From Clostridiales bacterium (GTDB taxonomy: Bacteria > Bacillota > Clostridia > Oscillospirales > Acutalibacteraceae): a DNA stretch of 64,000 nucleotides. Of the stretch, positions 41,519 to 52,902 are shown piece by piece (positions within the stretch are counted from its first letter, which is position 1; each line of letters begins with the position of its first letter). The notes under the pieces were generated by a model. The model was not told the origin of the DNA. It made no database searches and saw nothing but the letters and a program-made list of their open reading frames with translations. The DNA lies in contig JAAWQC010000006.1 of the NCBI GenBank assembly GCA_022800315.1, forward strand, positions 23,257 through 87,256, in the 5' to 3' direction. Both the position numbers and the translations under genes were made by a program.

Positions 41519-41588
41519 GCAGGAAAGGCACTTTCCTCTTGCATTAACGACCGTTTCGCTTTAAAATAGGGGACAGGAGGCGATCAAT

Positions 41589-42455
41589 GTGAAAGTGAAC
41601 CTGATCACCCTGATAACCGAAAAAATGCCTACCTTTTCCAAAGGGCAGAAGCGCATCGCGCGCTATATACTGGAGCACTACGATGCGGCCGCGTTCATGA
41701 CCGCGAACAAGCTGGGAGAGGCGGTCGGCGTCAGCGAATCCACTGTGGTCCGCTTTGCCACCGAACTGCAGTTTGACGGGTATCCCCGCCTGCAGCGGGC
41801 CATGCAGGAGCTGGTGCGCAGCAAGCTGACCTCGGTCCAGCGCATCGAGGTCACCCGCGCCCGCATGCGGGACGACGAGGTGCTGGACAATATCATGGCC
41901 TGCGATATCGCCAATATCCGCCAGACACTGGAGGAGCTGCCGCAGGATGTGTTTTATCAGGCGGTCGACGCTATTGTCGGCGCGCGGCGTGTCTACATTT
42001 TTGGGGCGGGAAGCTGCCGGGCGCTGGCCAATTTCCTGGCCTATTATCTCAAAATGCTCCTGGTGGACATCCATCTGATCTACACCAACAGTGAGACGGA
42101 AATATTCGAGGAAATGCTGCATATTGATGAATCGGACGCCATCATCGGCTTCAGCTTCCCCCGCTATTCCAGCAAGGCGGTCAAGGCGATGCATTTTGCC
42201 CATTCCCGTCATGCAAAGGTGATCGCTATCACCGACAGCCCCGCGTCCCCCATAGCGGAGCAGGCCAGCTATCTGCTGCTGGCCCACAGCGACATGGCTA
42301 CCATCGTGGATTCGCTGGTGGCGCCGCTGAGTATCATCAACGCCCTCATCGTGGCGGCATCGCTGAAAAAAATGGACGGCGTGACCCAGACGCTGGGCGA
42401 GCTGGAGGACCTGTGGGAAAAATACGAGGTCTATCAGAAATTCGGCGAGGAATGA
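41589..42455 (+). CDS. MurR/RpiR-family transcriptional regulator
   Basis: A 288-residue regulator. The N-terminal RpiR helix-turn-helix is TFSKGQKRIARYILEHYDAAAFMTANKLGEAVGVSESTVVRFATELQFDGYPRLQ. The C-terminal SIS sugar-phosphate domain includes RVYIFGAGSCRALANFLAYYL and DAIIGFSFPRYSSKAVKAMHFA. GTG 41589 has AGGAGG 8 bp upstream. No sugar-catabolic gene is adjacent, so its ligand is unknown; the flavoprotein gene follows in 13 bp. Confidence 0.92.
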   Translation: MKVNLITLITEKMPTFSKGQKRIARYILEHYDAAAFMTANKLGEAVGVSESTVVRFATELQFDGYPRLQRAMQELVRSKLTSVQRIEVTRARMRDDEVLDNIMACDIANIRQTLEELPQDVFYQAVDAIVGARRVYIFGAGSCRALANFLAYYLKMLLVDIHLIYTNSETEIFEEMLHIDESDAIIGFSFPRYSSKAVKAMHFAHSRHAKVIAITDSPASPIAEQASYLLLAHSDMATIVDSLVAPLSIINALIVAASLKKMDGVTQTLGELEDLWEKYEVYQKFGEE

Positions 42456-42468
42456 GTCCTCGCCTGGC

Positions 42469-43734
42469 GTGAAGGAGGCGGAAACGCTGGGACATCTGCT
42501 GATTGTCGGCGGCGGCGCCGCCGGGCTGACGGCGGCGGGATTCGCCGCCAAAGAGCGTCCGGATCTAAAAATTACCGTGCTGGAGCGGGGCGGCCGTCCG
42601 GCCCGCAAGGTGCGCATCACCGGCAAAGGGCGCTGTAATGTGACCAACAACTGTACGGTGGAGGAATTCATCCGGCATGTGCCCGAAAACGGGCGTTTCT
42701 TATACGGCGCGCTGTCGGCGCTGACGCCGCAGGATACCATGGAACTGTTTGAAGGTCTCGGTGTGCCGCTGAAAACGGAACGAGGAAGCCGGGTGTTTCC
42801 CTGCTCCGACAAGGCGGCCGATATCGCCGAAGCGCTGGTGCGTTTTGCCCGTGAGGGCGGCGTCCTGCTGAAGCAGGGACGGGGGGCGGCGCTGCTGATG
42901 AAGGACGGCGTGTGCCGTGGAGTGCGCACCGCCGACGGGGAAGAGCTGGCGGCGGACGCGGTAATCGTATGCACCGGCGGCCTGTCCTACCCGCTCACCG
43001 GTTCGGACGGCGACGGGTACCGGCTGGCGGAGCAGGCGGGGCATACCCTGATCCCCCCGCGGCCGTCTCTTGTGCCGCTGATTTCCCCGGCCCGCTGGTG
43101 CGCCGAGGCCCAGGGGCTGTCCCTGCGCAACTGCCGTCTGACTGCGCGGGACAACCGGACGGGCAAGACGGTGTTTGAAGACCTGGGAGAGCTTCTGTTC
43201 ACCCACTTCGGTCTGTCGGGCCCGCTGGTGCTCAGTGCCAGCGCCCATATGCGTCAGATGGCGCCGGGGCGGTATACCCTGCTGCTCGATCTGAAGCCGG
43301 GGCTGACGCCGGAGCAGCTGGACGTCCGCCTGCTGCGTGATCTGGAGGAAAACCGCAACCGGGATTTCGCCAACTCGCTGGATAAGCTGCTTCCCCGCAA
43401 GCTGATACTGCCGATGGTACGGCTGTCAGAGATTCCGCCCGACCGCAAATGCCATTCGGTGACCAGGGAAGAGCGGACGCGTCTCGCCGTCCTGCTCAAG
43501 GCTCTGCCGGTGCCGGTGGACGGTTTCCGCCCGGTGGAGGAAGCCATCGTGACCTCCGGCGGCGTCAGTGTGAAAGAGGTCAGCCCCAAGACCATGGAAT
43601 CCAAACGGGTGCCGGGGCTGTATTTTGCCGGCGAAGTGCTGGACGTGGACGCCTACACCGGCGGCTACAACCTGCAGATCGCCTTTTCCACCGGGGCGGC
43701 GGCGGGCCGTCAGGCGGCGCTGTCCCTCGACTGA
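42469..43734 (+). CDS. HI0933/YhiN-family FAD-dependent oxidoreductase
   Basis: About 420 residues with the FAD dinucleotide motif LLIVGGGAAGLTAAGFAA, the family-typical KVRITGKGRCNVTN, and C-terminal VTSGGVSVKEVSPKTMESK and GLYFAGEVLDVDAYTGGYNLQIAFSTG. Substrate unknown. The start is unclear. The frame opens at GTG 42469, but the only good ribosome site (AAGGAGG, 42472-42478) lies inside that reading and points to CTG 42487, which would remove six residues and fit relatives better. Confidence 0.88.
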   Translation: MKEAETLGHLLIVGGGAAGLTAAGFAAKERPDLKITVLERGGRPARKVRITGKGRCNVTNNCTVEEFIRHVPENGRFLYGALSALTPQDTMELFEGLGVPLKTERGSRVFPCSDKAADIAEALVRFAREGGVLLKQGRGAALLMKDGVCRGVRTADGEELAADAVIVCTGGLSYPLTGSDGDGYRLAEQAGHTLIPPRPSLVPLISPARWCAEAQGLSLRNCRLTARDNRTGKTVFEDLGELLFTHFGLSGPLVLSASAHMRQMAPGRYTLLLDLKPGLTPEQLDVRLLRDLEENRNRDFANSLDKLLPRKLILPMVRLSEIPPDRKCHSVTREERTRLAVLLKALPVPVDGFRPVEEAIVTSGGVSVKEVSPKTMESKRVPGLYFAGEVLDVDAYTGGYNLQIAFSTGAAAGRQAALSLD

Positions 43735-43770
43735 CGCGCTGTGATACTGTTCTGAAGGATGTCTGATAAC

Positions 43771-44469
43771 ATGAAGGATAAAAAGCGACCGCTGTCTGTC
43801 GCCATCGACGGACCCTCCGGTGCGGGGAAGAGCACCATCGCCAGAATGTTAGCAAGGGAACTGGGCTTTTTGTATGTCGATACCGGCGCGTTATACCGCA
43901 CCATCGGCTATGCCGTGCTGCAGGGCGGCGGCGACCCGGCCGATCAGGCGGCGGTAGAAGCGCTCCTGCCCACCCTGTCCATCCGTCTCGCTCAGCAGGA
44001 GGACGGACAGCACGTGTTCCTTGGCGGGGAGGATGTGAACGGCAAAATCCGCACGCCGGAGGTATCCATGGCAGCCTCCCGTGTGTCGGCGTTCCCCGCC
44101 GTGCGGGCGTTTTTGCTGGACATCCAGCGGGACACGGCAAAATCCATCAGCATCATCATGGACGGGCGGGATATCGGCACGGTGGTGCTGCCCGACGCCG
44201 ATCTGAAGGTTTTCCTGACCGCCTCCGCCGAGGTGCGGGCCCGCCGCCGTTTCGACGAGCTGGCCGAAAAGGGGACGGCGGTGACCTACGACGAGGTGCT
44301 GAAGGACATGACCCAGCGGGACTACGATGATTCCCACCGGGATATCGCGCCGCTCAGAGAGGCGGAGGGCGCGGTCCGGGTGGATTCCTCCGACCTGACG
44401 CTGGAGCAGTCGGCGGCGGTGATCCGCCGGCTGGTGGAGAGCCTTCAGCCTCCGGCTGACCAAACATAA
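43771..44469 (+). CDS. cmk: Cytidylate kinase
   Basis: Phosphorylates CMP and dCMP. 232 residues with P-loop AIDGPSGAGKSTIAR, YVDTGALYR and DGRDIGTVVLPDADLKVFLTASAEVRARRR. ATG 43771 has AAGGA upstream, while an ATG 12 bp earlier overlaps it. It heads the conserved clostridial order cmk-plsC-ispH/rpsA. Confidence 0.96.
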   Translation: MKDKKRPLSVAIDGPSGAGKSTIARMLARELGFLYVDTGALYRTIGYAVLQGGGDPADQAAVEALLPTLSIRLAQQEDGQHVFLGGEDVNGKIRTPEVSMAASRVSAFPAVRAFLLDIQRDTAKSISIIMDGRDIGTVVLPDADLKVFLTASAEVRARRRFDELAEKGTAVTYDEVLKDMTQRDYDDSHRDIAPLREAEGAVRVDSSDLTLEQSAAVIRRLVESLQPPADQT

Positions 44470-44484
44470 GAGAGGGTGTTCGCT

Positions 44485-45120
44485 ATGCGACTGGCACGAT
44501 TCTTACTGTGGTTTTTCCGTCCGCTCTTCTGGCTGCTGTTCCCCTACAGGGTGACCGGCCGCGAACATATTCCGACGGAGGACGGCGGCGTGCCCACCGT
44601 GCTGTGCGCCAATCATATCTCCGACATCGACCCGGTCTTTCTGCTCATCTGCCAAAAACGGCATATCTACTACATGGCCAAGGCGGAGCTGTTCAAGGTG
44701 GGGATAGCCAGCTGGTTTTTCGGCAAGAAATTCGGCGCGTTTCCCGTCAACCGGGGCGCCGGCGACACCGGCGCCATCGATACCTCGGTGCGCCTGGTGA
44801 AAGAAGGCAAGCTGCTGGGAATTTTCCCCGAGGGGACCCGGTCGAAGGACGGCAGGATGGGCCGCGCCAAATCGGGCGCCGCCCTGATCGTGTCCCGCAC
44901 CGGCGCGCAGGTTCTGCCGGTGGGCATCCACAGCAAAGACCAGAAGGTACGGCTGTTCCATATGACTTATATCGATATCGGTGAGCCCATCCCCTTCGAC
45001 CAGCTTCATCTGGACAATACCGAACGGCCCGACCTGCGGTATGCCTCCCGCCTCATCATGGGGCGCATCGCCGAACTGGCGGGACAGGGAGAAGGTGGGG
45101 AAACCGCCCCATCCGAATAA
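44485..45120 (+). CDS. plsC: 1-acyl-sn-glycerol-3-phosphate acyltransferase
   Basis: Adds the second acyl chain to make phosphatidic acid at the membrane. 211 residues with the NHISDIDP (HX4D) catalytic motif, FPVNRGAGD, and IFPEGTRSKDG. An N-terminal hydrophobic helix (FLLWFFRPLFWLLFPY) anchors it. ATG 44485 follows GAGAGGG. Confidence 0.95.
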   Translation: MRLARFLLWFFRPLFWLLFPYRVTGREHIPTEDGGVPTVLCANHISDIDPVFLLICQKRHIYYMAKAELFKVGIASWFFGKKFGAFPVNRGAGDTGAIDTSVRLVKEGKLLGIFPEGTRSKDGRMGRAKSGAALIVSRTGAQVLPVGIHSKDQKVRLFHMTYIDIGEPIPFDQLHLDNTERPDLRYASRLIMGRIAELAGQGEGGETAPSE

Positions 45121-45163
45121 AATTCCGTGAGATTTCGGGTACAATAGGTAAGGAGGCGTCTGC

Positions 45164-47278
45164 GTGGAGATACTGCTGGCCCATTCCGCGGGCTTTTGTT
45201 TCGGCGTGAGCAAGGCAGTGGCGCGTGTGAACGAGCTGCTGGACGAAGGGCGTACGGTGTATACCCTCGGCCCGATCATCCATAACCCCCAGCTGGTGGA
45301 CCAGCTGGCCCGGCGGGGCGTTCGTATCGCCCAGACACCCGACGAGGTGCCGGAGGGTGCTGTACTGGTCATCCGCTCTCACGGCGTTCCCCGCGATACG
45401 GTGGAACACATACGGGAGCTGCCGGTGGAGATGTGCGACGCCACCTGTCCCTTTGTCTCGAAAATCCACCGGATCGCCGCCGAGCAGTCGGCGAAGGGAG
45501 CGCTCCTGCTCATTGCGGGGGACCACCGGCATCCCGAGGTGATTGGTATTCGGGGTCATTGCTCCGGCCCATCCGTGGTCTTTTCTTCCGCCGAAGAACT
45601 GTCGAAAGAGATCGAAAAAGGGGAGTGGAGCGCCGATCATCCGGTAGCGATGGTTTCGCAGACAACATTTCACACCAAAACGTGGGAGAATTGCGTGAAA
45701 ATCGCAAAAAAGCACTATACAAATCTTCTCGTTTTTGATACAATATGTGATGCAACTGCCAAAAGGCAAAACGAGGCGGTTGAATTGTCGCTGAAAAGCG
45801 ATATAATGGTGATTGTCGGTGGACGTCAGAGCTCCAATACCGCGAAGCTGAGGGACGTGTGTTCCGCGAATTGCCCGACCGTGCTGATTGAAACGGCGGA
45901 CGAGCTTTCGCGCCAGTGGTTTGAGGGGATTCGGACGGCCGGTTTGACCGCCGGTGCGTCAACGCCTGCCGATATTATAAAGGAGGTACTTTCAACCATG
46001 TCCGAAATTGAAAAGAACAACGAAGTCCAGAGGGTCGAGGATGCCGCCGCTGCCGAGACCATCGTGTCCGATGCAGCGGCAGCCGCCGCGGAAACGGCCG
46101 ATCAGGCCGAGGCCGCCTCGACCGTCCCGGCCAAGTCGTTCGACGAGATGAGCTTTGAAGAGGCGCTGGAGGCGTCGCTGCAGAGCCTCAGTACTGACGA
46201 AAGGGTACACGGCGTGGTTGTCGGTATTGCACCCAACGAGGTGCAGGTTGAGGTCGTCGGACGCAAGCAGGCGGGGTATATTCCCGCCGACGAGCTGAGC
46301 GCCGATCCCAACGCCAAGGTCGAAGACCTGGTCAAGGTGGGTGACGAGCTGGAGCTGTTGATCATGCGCACCAACGATCAGGAAGGCACTATCATGCTGT
46401 CCAAGAAGCGTGTGGACGCCATGAAAGGCTGGGACAAGGTCGTCGAGGCGGAGGAAAGCGGCGCCGTTCTGGAAGGCACCGTCACCGACGTGATCAAGGG
46501 CGGTATGCTGGTCGTCACCAACGGTGTGCGCGTGTTCGTGCCCGCTTCCCAGGCGTCCGCCATGCGGATGGAGGATCTGTCTCCCCTGAAGGGCACCACC
46601 GTCCGGTTCCGCATCATCGAAACCAACAAGAGCCGCCGCCGCGCGGTGGGCTCTGTCCGTCAGGTCGCCCGCGAGGAGCGCAAGGAGAAGGAAGGCGCTT
46701 TCTGGGAGAAGGCCGAGGTCGGCCAGACCTACGCCGGCGTGGTCAAGTCCCTGACCTCTTACGGTGCCTTTGTGGATATCGGCGGCGTGGATGGTATGAT
46801 CCACATCTCCGAGCTGTCCTGGAGCCGTATCAAGCATCCGTCCGAGGTGGTGAACGTCGGCGACAAGGTTGAGGTTTACATCAAGGATCTGGATCATGAG
46901 AAGAAGAAAATTTCTCTGGGATACCGCAAGACCGAGGACAACCCGTGGGAAATCCTGAAGGAGCAATATCCGGTGGGTTCGGTCGTTAAGGCCAAGGTTG
47001 TCGGTATGACCACCTTTGGCGCCTTCGCCCAGCTGCTGCCCGGCGTAGACGGCCTGATCCATATATCCCAGATCGCCAACCATCGTGTGGAGAAGCCGCA
47101 GGATGAGCTTAAGGTGGGCGAAGAGGTCACGGTCAAGATCACCAATATTGACTATGACAAGAAGCGCATCAGCCTGTCCATCCGCGAACTGCTGGAGGAC
47201 GTCCCCGCTGAGGATGAAGGGGATTCCGAAACCGCTGAGGAAGCTCCCGCCGGGGAAACCGAAGAGTCTGCGGAATAA
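45164..47278 (+). CDS. ispH-rpsA: Fusion of IspH (HMBPP reductase) and ribosomal protein S1
   Basis: Residues 1-278 are IspH, the last MEP-pathway enzyme, which makes IPP and DMAPP. Its iron-sulfur ligands are Cys12 (GFCFGV), the DATCPFV cysteine and the SANCPT cysteine; a TFHT motif is also present. Residues 279-704 are S1-like with an acidic Ala/Glu linker and four S1 repeats; the third and fourth (GAFVDIGGVDGMIHISELSW, GAFAQLLPGVDGLIHISQI) are the best conserved. This fusion is known from Clostridia. The start is GTG 45164 behind GGAGG. An internal ribosome site and in-frame ATG at the junction could yield free S1. Confidence 0.96.
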   Translation: MEILLAHSAGFCFGVSKAVARVNELLDEGRTVYTLGPIIHNPQLVDQLARRGVRIAQTPDEVPEGAVLVIRSHGVPRDTVEHIRELPVEMCDATCPFVSKIHRIAAEQSAKGALLLIAGDHRHPEVIGIRGHCSGPSVVFSSAEELSKEIEKGEWSADHPVAMVSQTTFHTKTWENCVKIAKKHYTNLLVFDTICDATAKRQNEAVELSLKSDIMVIVGGRQSSNTAKLRDVCSANCPTVLIETADELSRQWFEGIRTAGLTAGASTPADIIKEVLSTMSEIEKNNEVQRVEDAAAAETIVSDAAAAAAETADQAEAASTVPAKSFDEMSFEEALEASLQSLSTDERVHGVVVGIAPNEVQVEVVGRKQAGYIPADELSADPNAKVEDLVKVGDELELLIMRTNDQEGTIMLSKKRVDAMKGWDKVVEAEESGAVLEGTVTDVIKGGMLVVTNGVRVFVPASQASAMRMEDLSPLKGTTVRFRIIETNKSRRRAVGSVRQVAREERKEKEGAFWEKAEVGQTYAGVVKSLTSYGAFVDIGGVDGMIHISELSWSRIKHPSEVVNVGDKVEVYIKDLDHEKKKISLGYRKTEDNPWEILKEQYPVGSVVKAKVVGMTTFGAFAQLLPGVDGLIHISQIANHRVEKPQDELKVGEEVTVKITNIDYDKKRISLSIRELLEDVPAEDEGDSETAEEAPAGETEESAE
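45979..46000 (+). promoter_or_regulatory. Internal ribosome-binding site and ATG at the IspH-S1 junction
   Basis: AAAGGAGG (45979-45986) lies 11 bp before ATG 45998, which is in frame and codes MSEIEKNNE, exactly where the S1 moiety begins. Confidence 0.75.
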
Positions 47279-47290
47279 GTATTCGATTAT

Positions 47291-47335
47291 AAAAACCGCC
47301 CGCTGTGGAAAACCACGGCGGGCGGTTTTTGTTTT
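47291..47335 (+). terminator. Intrinsic terminator
   Basis: AAAACCGCCCGC and GCGGGCGGTTTT form a 12-bp stem with an inner GTGG/CCAC pair, then TTTTG. Confidence 0.9.
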
Positions 47336-47346
47336 GAAGAATAGAA

Positions 47347-47769
47347 TCAAAGGTCATTATCAGTCCGCCACCGGCAATCGCTGCACCTCCCGTCCTGCAG
47401 AGAGAGAATACCTCCGCACGCCGGACAGGTATAGGCCGCCTTCTGCTGTTTCATAAAGGCGGCCAGCCCTTTTTCTTTAACAAAGCAGCTGTTTTGTATC
47501 AGGCTGGCACCGTATCGGGTGATGTAGCTCTTCTCCAAATTTTTAATGGATTTGCAGGGGTATTCGAGGCATTCATAGCAATAAGAAAGATCTTTTTTGA
47601 CGGTGCATTCCCGTATGGGGCAGTTGCGGCAATGCTTCGGCTTTTGCAGGCTTCTGCTGTGGCAGCCCCCGCACGGCTTCGGATGATCGCTATGCTGGTA
47701 ACATACCTGACAATTCATCCCACAGGGAGCAAACATCATCGGGTCGATGGGACCGGCTGGCATTTTCAT
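47347..47769 (-). CDS. DUF3795 cysteine-rich protein
   Basis: A 140-residue protein with the DUF3795 pattern FAPCGMNCQVC... PCGGCHS... CRNCPIRECTVKK... YCYECLEYPC, followed by a C-terminal zinc ribbon CPACGGILSLQDGRCSDC. Probably binds metal or Fe-S; function unknown. ATG 47769 follows AGGGTG. Transcribed alone. Confidence 0.82.
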   Translation of the reverse strand: MKMPAGPIDPMMFAPCGMNCQVCYQHSDHPKPCGGCHSRSLQKPKHCRNCPIRECTVKKDLSYCYECLEYPCKSIKNLEKSYITRYGASLIQNSCFVKEKGLAAFMKQQKAAYTCPACGGILSLQDGRCSDCRWRTDNDL

Positions 47770-48027
47770 CAGAACACCCTATACTTTATAATTGATTGTT
47801 ACAGAGACTGAGGCGCGTCGGCAGACAGCATCCAGTTTAATCGAATGAGGCAGGATTGTCAATTCGGTATTGACCGGATGAAAGGCGGCCTCGGATGATT
47901 CTGGCCGCGAAAATGGTAGAAATCGAGGAAAATGACGGCAGAAACGGTCGTTTGCCCCTCTTTTTCGGAACTCCTTTTTCTCCGGCGCGTATGATAGAGT
48001 AAACAGAGACGGAAGGGGGAAGGCTGT

Positions 48028-48714
48028 ATGAGAAGGACCATCGGTTCGCCCCGCGGACGCAGGCCGATGGCGCTGCGCCTGCTGGCGGCGGGGGTAGGCC
48101 TGATGCTGATCGCCCTGATGATCGACAGCCGTATCCGGCCGATTATCAAAGCTTATGGCACCAACCAGGCGCAGACACTGGCCACCATGGCGGTCAACAA
48201 CGCAGTTACCCAGGTGCTGGCGGGGGGAGAATACACCTACGACGGGCTGATCCACATACAAAAGGGACCAAACGGTGATATTCAGTCGGCGGAAGCCGAT
48301 ATCGTCAGCATCAACCGGCTGAAGGCGGCCACCACCACCGCCGTGCTGGAGGAGCTGGCCAAAAAGGAATATCAGGAATTCCGCATTCCGCTGGGCGATC
48401 TGATTGGGGGAGAATATTTTACCGGACGCGGCCCAAGGATTCCCATCCGCATCTCCATGAACGGCACGGCACTGTCCAATATCTCCAGTTCGTTTGCCTC
48501 CGCGGGCATCAACCAGACGCGGCACGAGATCCTGCTTACCGTCGAGCTGAACGTTTCGCTGGTACTGCCCGATTATGTCACCAATCTGACCACCTCCACC
48601 GACTTTATGGTGGCGGAAACCATCCTGAAAGGTGATGTGCCCGACGCCTACGCCCAGATCGACGGGCAGTTGGGGCTGGGCACCCTCCTCGGCGGCGCGA
48701 AGGCAGCGGAGTAA
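48028..48714 (+). CDS. yunB: Sporulation protein YunB
   Basis: A 228-residue mother-cell sporulation protein, SigE-controlled in Bacillus. It has a basic N-terminus and one transmembrane helix (ALRLLAAGVGLMLIALMI), then the family body: AVNNAVTQVLAGGEYTYDGLIHIQKG, GEYFTGRGPRIPIRI and TRHEILLTVELNVSLVLPDYV. ATG 48028 follows GGAAGGGGG. It is the clearest sign here that the organism is a spore-former. Confidence 0.92.
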   Translation: MRRTIGSPRGRRPMALRLLAAGVGLMLIALMIDSRIRPIIKAYGTNQAQTLATMAVNNAVTQVLAGGEYTYDGLIHIQKGPNGDIQSAEADIVSINRLKAATTTAVLEELAKKEYQEFRIPLGDLIGGEYFTGRGPRIPIRISMNGTALSNISSSFASAGINQTRHEILLTVELNVSLVLPDYVTNLTTSTDFMVAETILKGDVPDAYAQIDGQLGLGTLLGGAKAAE

Positions 48715-50959
<2,245 letters not shown>

Positions 50960-50989
50960 AAAACCCTGATGTTGAGAAAAGGAAGCGAA

Positions 50990-51025
50990 GAGGCCGCGGC
51001 GGATTATCCGCCGCGGCCTCCTTTC
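50990..51025. terminator. Shared terminator between ligA and the GNAT gene
   Basis: GAGGCCGCGGCGG and CCGCCGCGGCCTC form a 13-bp stem with an ATTAT-type loop; CTTTC follows on the plus strand. Confidence 0.75.
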
Positions 51026-51026
51026 A

Positions 51027-51527
51027 TTATTTGGCGGTAATTTTGCTCAGAGTCAGGGTCATCGGGGTAAACCGGATGCCATCCCGTGTCTGTTCTCCGC
51101 TGTCGTCGATAAAACCGAACCGCCGATAAAATCCCACCGCATAGGGAGAGGAATTGACCGTCATTTCTTCCGCGCCGCGGGAAACGGCGTTTCGTACGGC
51201 CTTCTCCATCAGGCGGGTGGCGGTCCCGCGCCGGTGATAAGGCGCGTCCACAAACAGCAGGCTGACATGGGCGGGTTCCCGCAGGCCCAGCACGCCGGCG
51301 AGGGTTCCGTCCGTCCGCGCGCACCAGAAGGTATACTCTCCCGTTCGCTGCCGCTCCGCCATATCGCCGCAATTGATGAAACGGCGAAAGGTTTCAATCC
51401 CCTCAGGCACATAATCCGGGGACTCGAACTGCTGAAAAACGCGCCAGACCAGCGCCATCGCCTCTTTCATCAAATCAGGCGGCAGGGGTACGACTGCCGG
51501 CAGGGACAAGGGAGTATTTTCAGGCAT
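51027..51527 (-). CDS. GNAT-family N-acetyltransferase
   Basis: A 166-residue acetyltransferase with the acetyl-CoA loop HRRGTATRLMEKAV (Q/RxxGxG/A) and the final strand MTVNSSPYAVGFYRRFGFI. The acceptor is unknown. ATG 51527 has AAGGAG at 8 bp; a GTG 9 bp upstream overlaps it. Convergent with ligA. Confidence 0.88.
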   Translation of the reverse strand: MPENTPLSLPAVVPLPPDLMKEAMALVWRVFQQFESPDYVPEGIETFRRFINCGDMAERQRTGEYTFWCARTDGTLAGVLGLREPAHVSLLFVDAPYHRRGTATRLMEKAVRNAVSRGAEEMTVNSSPYAVGFYRRFGFIDDSGEQTRDGIRFTPMTLTLSKITAK

Positions 51528-51726
51528 GATTACCACTCCTTTTTCTATAATGGAGATTTACTATATCATTTTACCGCTGGGGGAACAAGCGGGGTCACGC
51601 TTCTTTTCGGACAAGGCCGCGCATAGGATATAGGGGAATCGGGTGGGAATCCGGGTGCGTTTGGGGCCCTCTCCCGTCGGGTTGATTACAGCTTTGTTAC
51701 CATTGCGAAAATATGCCCGAATAGCA

Positions 51727-51755
51727 TCGACAGAGCAAAAAATTCGGCGTATACT
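51727..51755 (+). promoter_or_regulatory. Promoter of the polysaccharide deacetylase gene
   Basis: -35 TCGACA (51727-51732), 17-bp spacer, -10 TATACT (51750-51755). Confidence 0.65.
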
Positions 51756-51773
51756 GGAAAAAAGGGGTGAAGG

Positions 51774-52853
51774 ATGATGAATTTTATCAAAAAGCATCTG
51801 CGTATGGCCATCGCCACGGTAACGCTGGCGCTGATGGCCACCGGCGCCTGTATCATGACCCTTTCGGTGGAATCCCCGCTGTCCATCCAGACGCAAAACA
51901 CCGCCGCCCTGAACTCCTACCGTGAAAACGATGTCCACGAAGTATCCGACGACCCGCCGGCGACGGCGGGCACCACCCGCCGCCCGGCCGCCGCGACAAC
52001 CGAAGCGGCCGTTGAGGCCGCCGATACGACGTCTTCCACTTCCACGACGATCACGACCACCACGGCGACTACGGTGACCACCGTGACACAAACCTCCGCC
52101 CGCCCGACGGTGCCGCACCAAACCCAGATCACCACCCATCTGCCGACCTTCGACCCGCTGGCGGAATATCTGCCGGCCGACGCCGCGCCGGTCCCCCGTT
52201 ATGCGGAGCCGTCCGGTACCGCTTATCTCACCTTTGATGACGGGCCCAGCAAGCTGACGCCCCAGATCCTTGACATTCTGGCCGCCTATCATGTAAAGGC
52301 CACCTTTTTCGTGGTGGGACACGAGGACGCCTTCTCCCGTGAAATGTACCGCCGTATCGCGGCGGAAGGGCACGAGCTGGCCATACATACCTACACCCAT
52401 GACTATTCGCAGGTGTATCAGAGCGTCGACGCCTATTTTGAGGATTTCGACCGTATATCCGACCTGCTGTACAGCGAGACCGGGATGCGGCCCACCCAGT
52501 TCCGCTTTCCCGGCGGCAGCAGCAACACAGTCAGCTACAAATACGGCGGTGAAGGCCTGGTGCGGGAGATTGCCCTGCAGGCAAAGCGCCGGGGGCTGAC
52601 CTACCACGACTGGAACGTATCCTCCGGTGACGCCAGCGGTTACAAACAGACGGTGGAACAGGTGCTGGGCAACGTGATCGGCCCCTCGGTCAGCAAGCTG
52701 GAACCGGTCGTGCTGATGCACGACGTACCGGCTAACACCGCCACACGGGACGCCCTGCCCCAGATGATTCAGCAGCTGAGCGCGGAGGGCTATAATTTCG
52801 ATACGATATCCCACCGTTCAATTCCCTGCCAGCATCGGCACTGGGAAGAATAA
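51774..52853 (+). CDS. Secreted or membrane-anchored polysaccharide deacetylase
   Basis: A 359-residue NodB-type deacetylase, likely acting on peptidoglycan or a surface glycan. An N-terminal hydrophobic segment (MAIATVTLALMATGACIMTL) is followed by a long Thr/Ala linker (residues 65-125), including STSTTITTTTATTVTTVT. The catalytic domain has TFDDGPSKLTP (Asp pair), HTYTHDY (metal histidines), RFPGGSSN, YHDWNVSSGD and VVLMHD. The linker suits O-glycosylation or spanning the wall. Two ATGs (51774, 51777) share one AAAGGGG site. Confidence 0.92.
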   Translation: MMNFIKKHLRMAIATVTLALMATGACIMTLSVESPLSIQTQNTAALNSYRENDVHEVSDDPPATAGTTRRPAAATTEAAVEAADTTSSTSTTITTTTATTVTTVTQTSARPTVPHQTQITTHLPTFDPLAEYLPADAAPVPRYAEPSGTAYLTFDDGPSKLTPQILDILAAYHVKATFFVVGHEDAFSREMYRRIAAEGHELAIHTYTHDYSQVYQSVDAYFEDFDRISDLLYSETGMRPTQFRFPGGSSNTVSYKYGGEGLVREIALQAKRRGLTYHDWNVSSGDASGYKQTVEQVLGNVIGPSVSKLEPVVLMHDVPANTATRDALPQMIQQLSAEGYNFDTISHRSIPCQHRHWEE

Positions 52854-52865
52854 TACCGGAATAGT

Positions 52866-52893
52866 AAGTCCGCCGGCTGTATAGCCGGCGGAC
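52866..52893. terminator. Shared terminator between convergent genes
   Basis: AGTCCGCCGGCT and AGCCGGCGGACT form a perfect 12-bp stem with a GTAT loop. Confidence 0.75.
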
Positions 52894-52902
52894 TGCGTTC
52901 TT

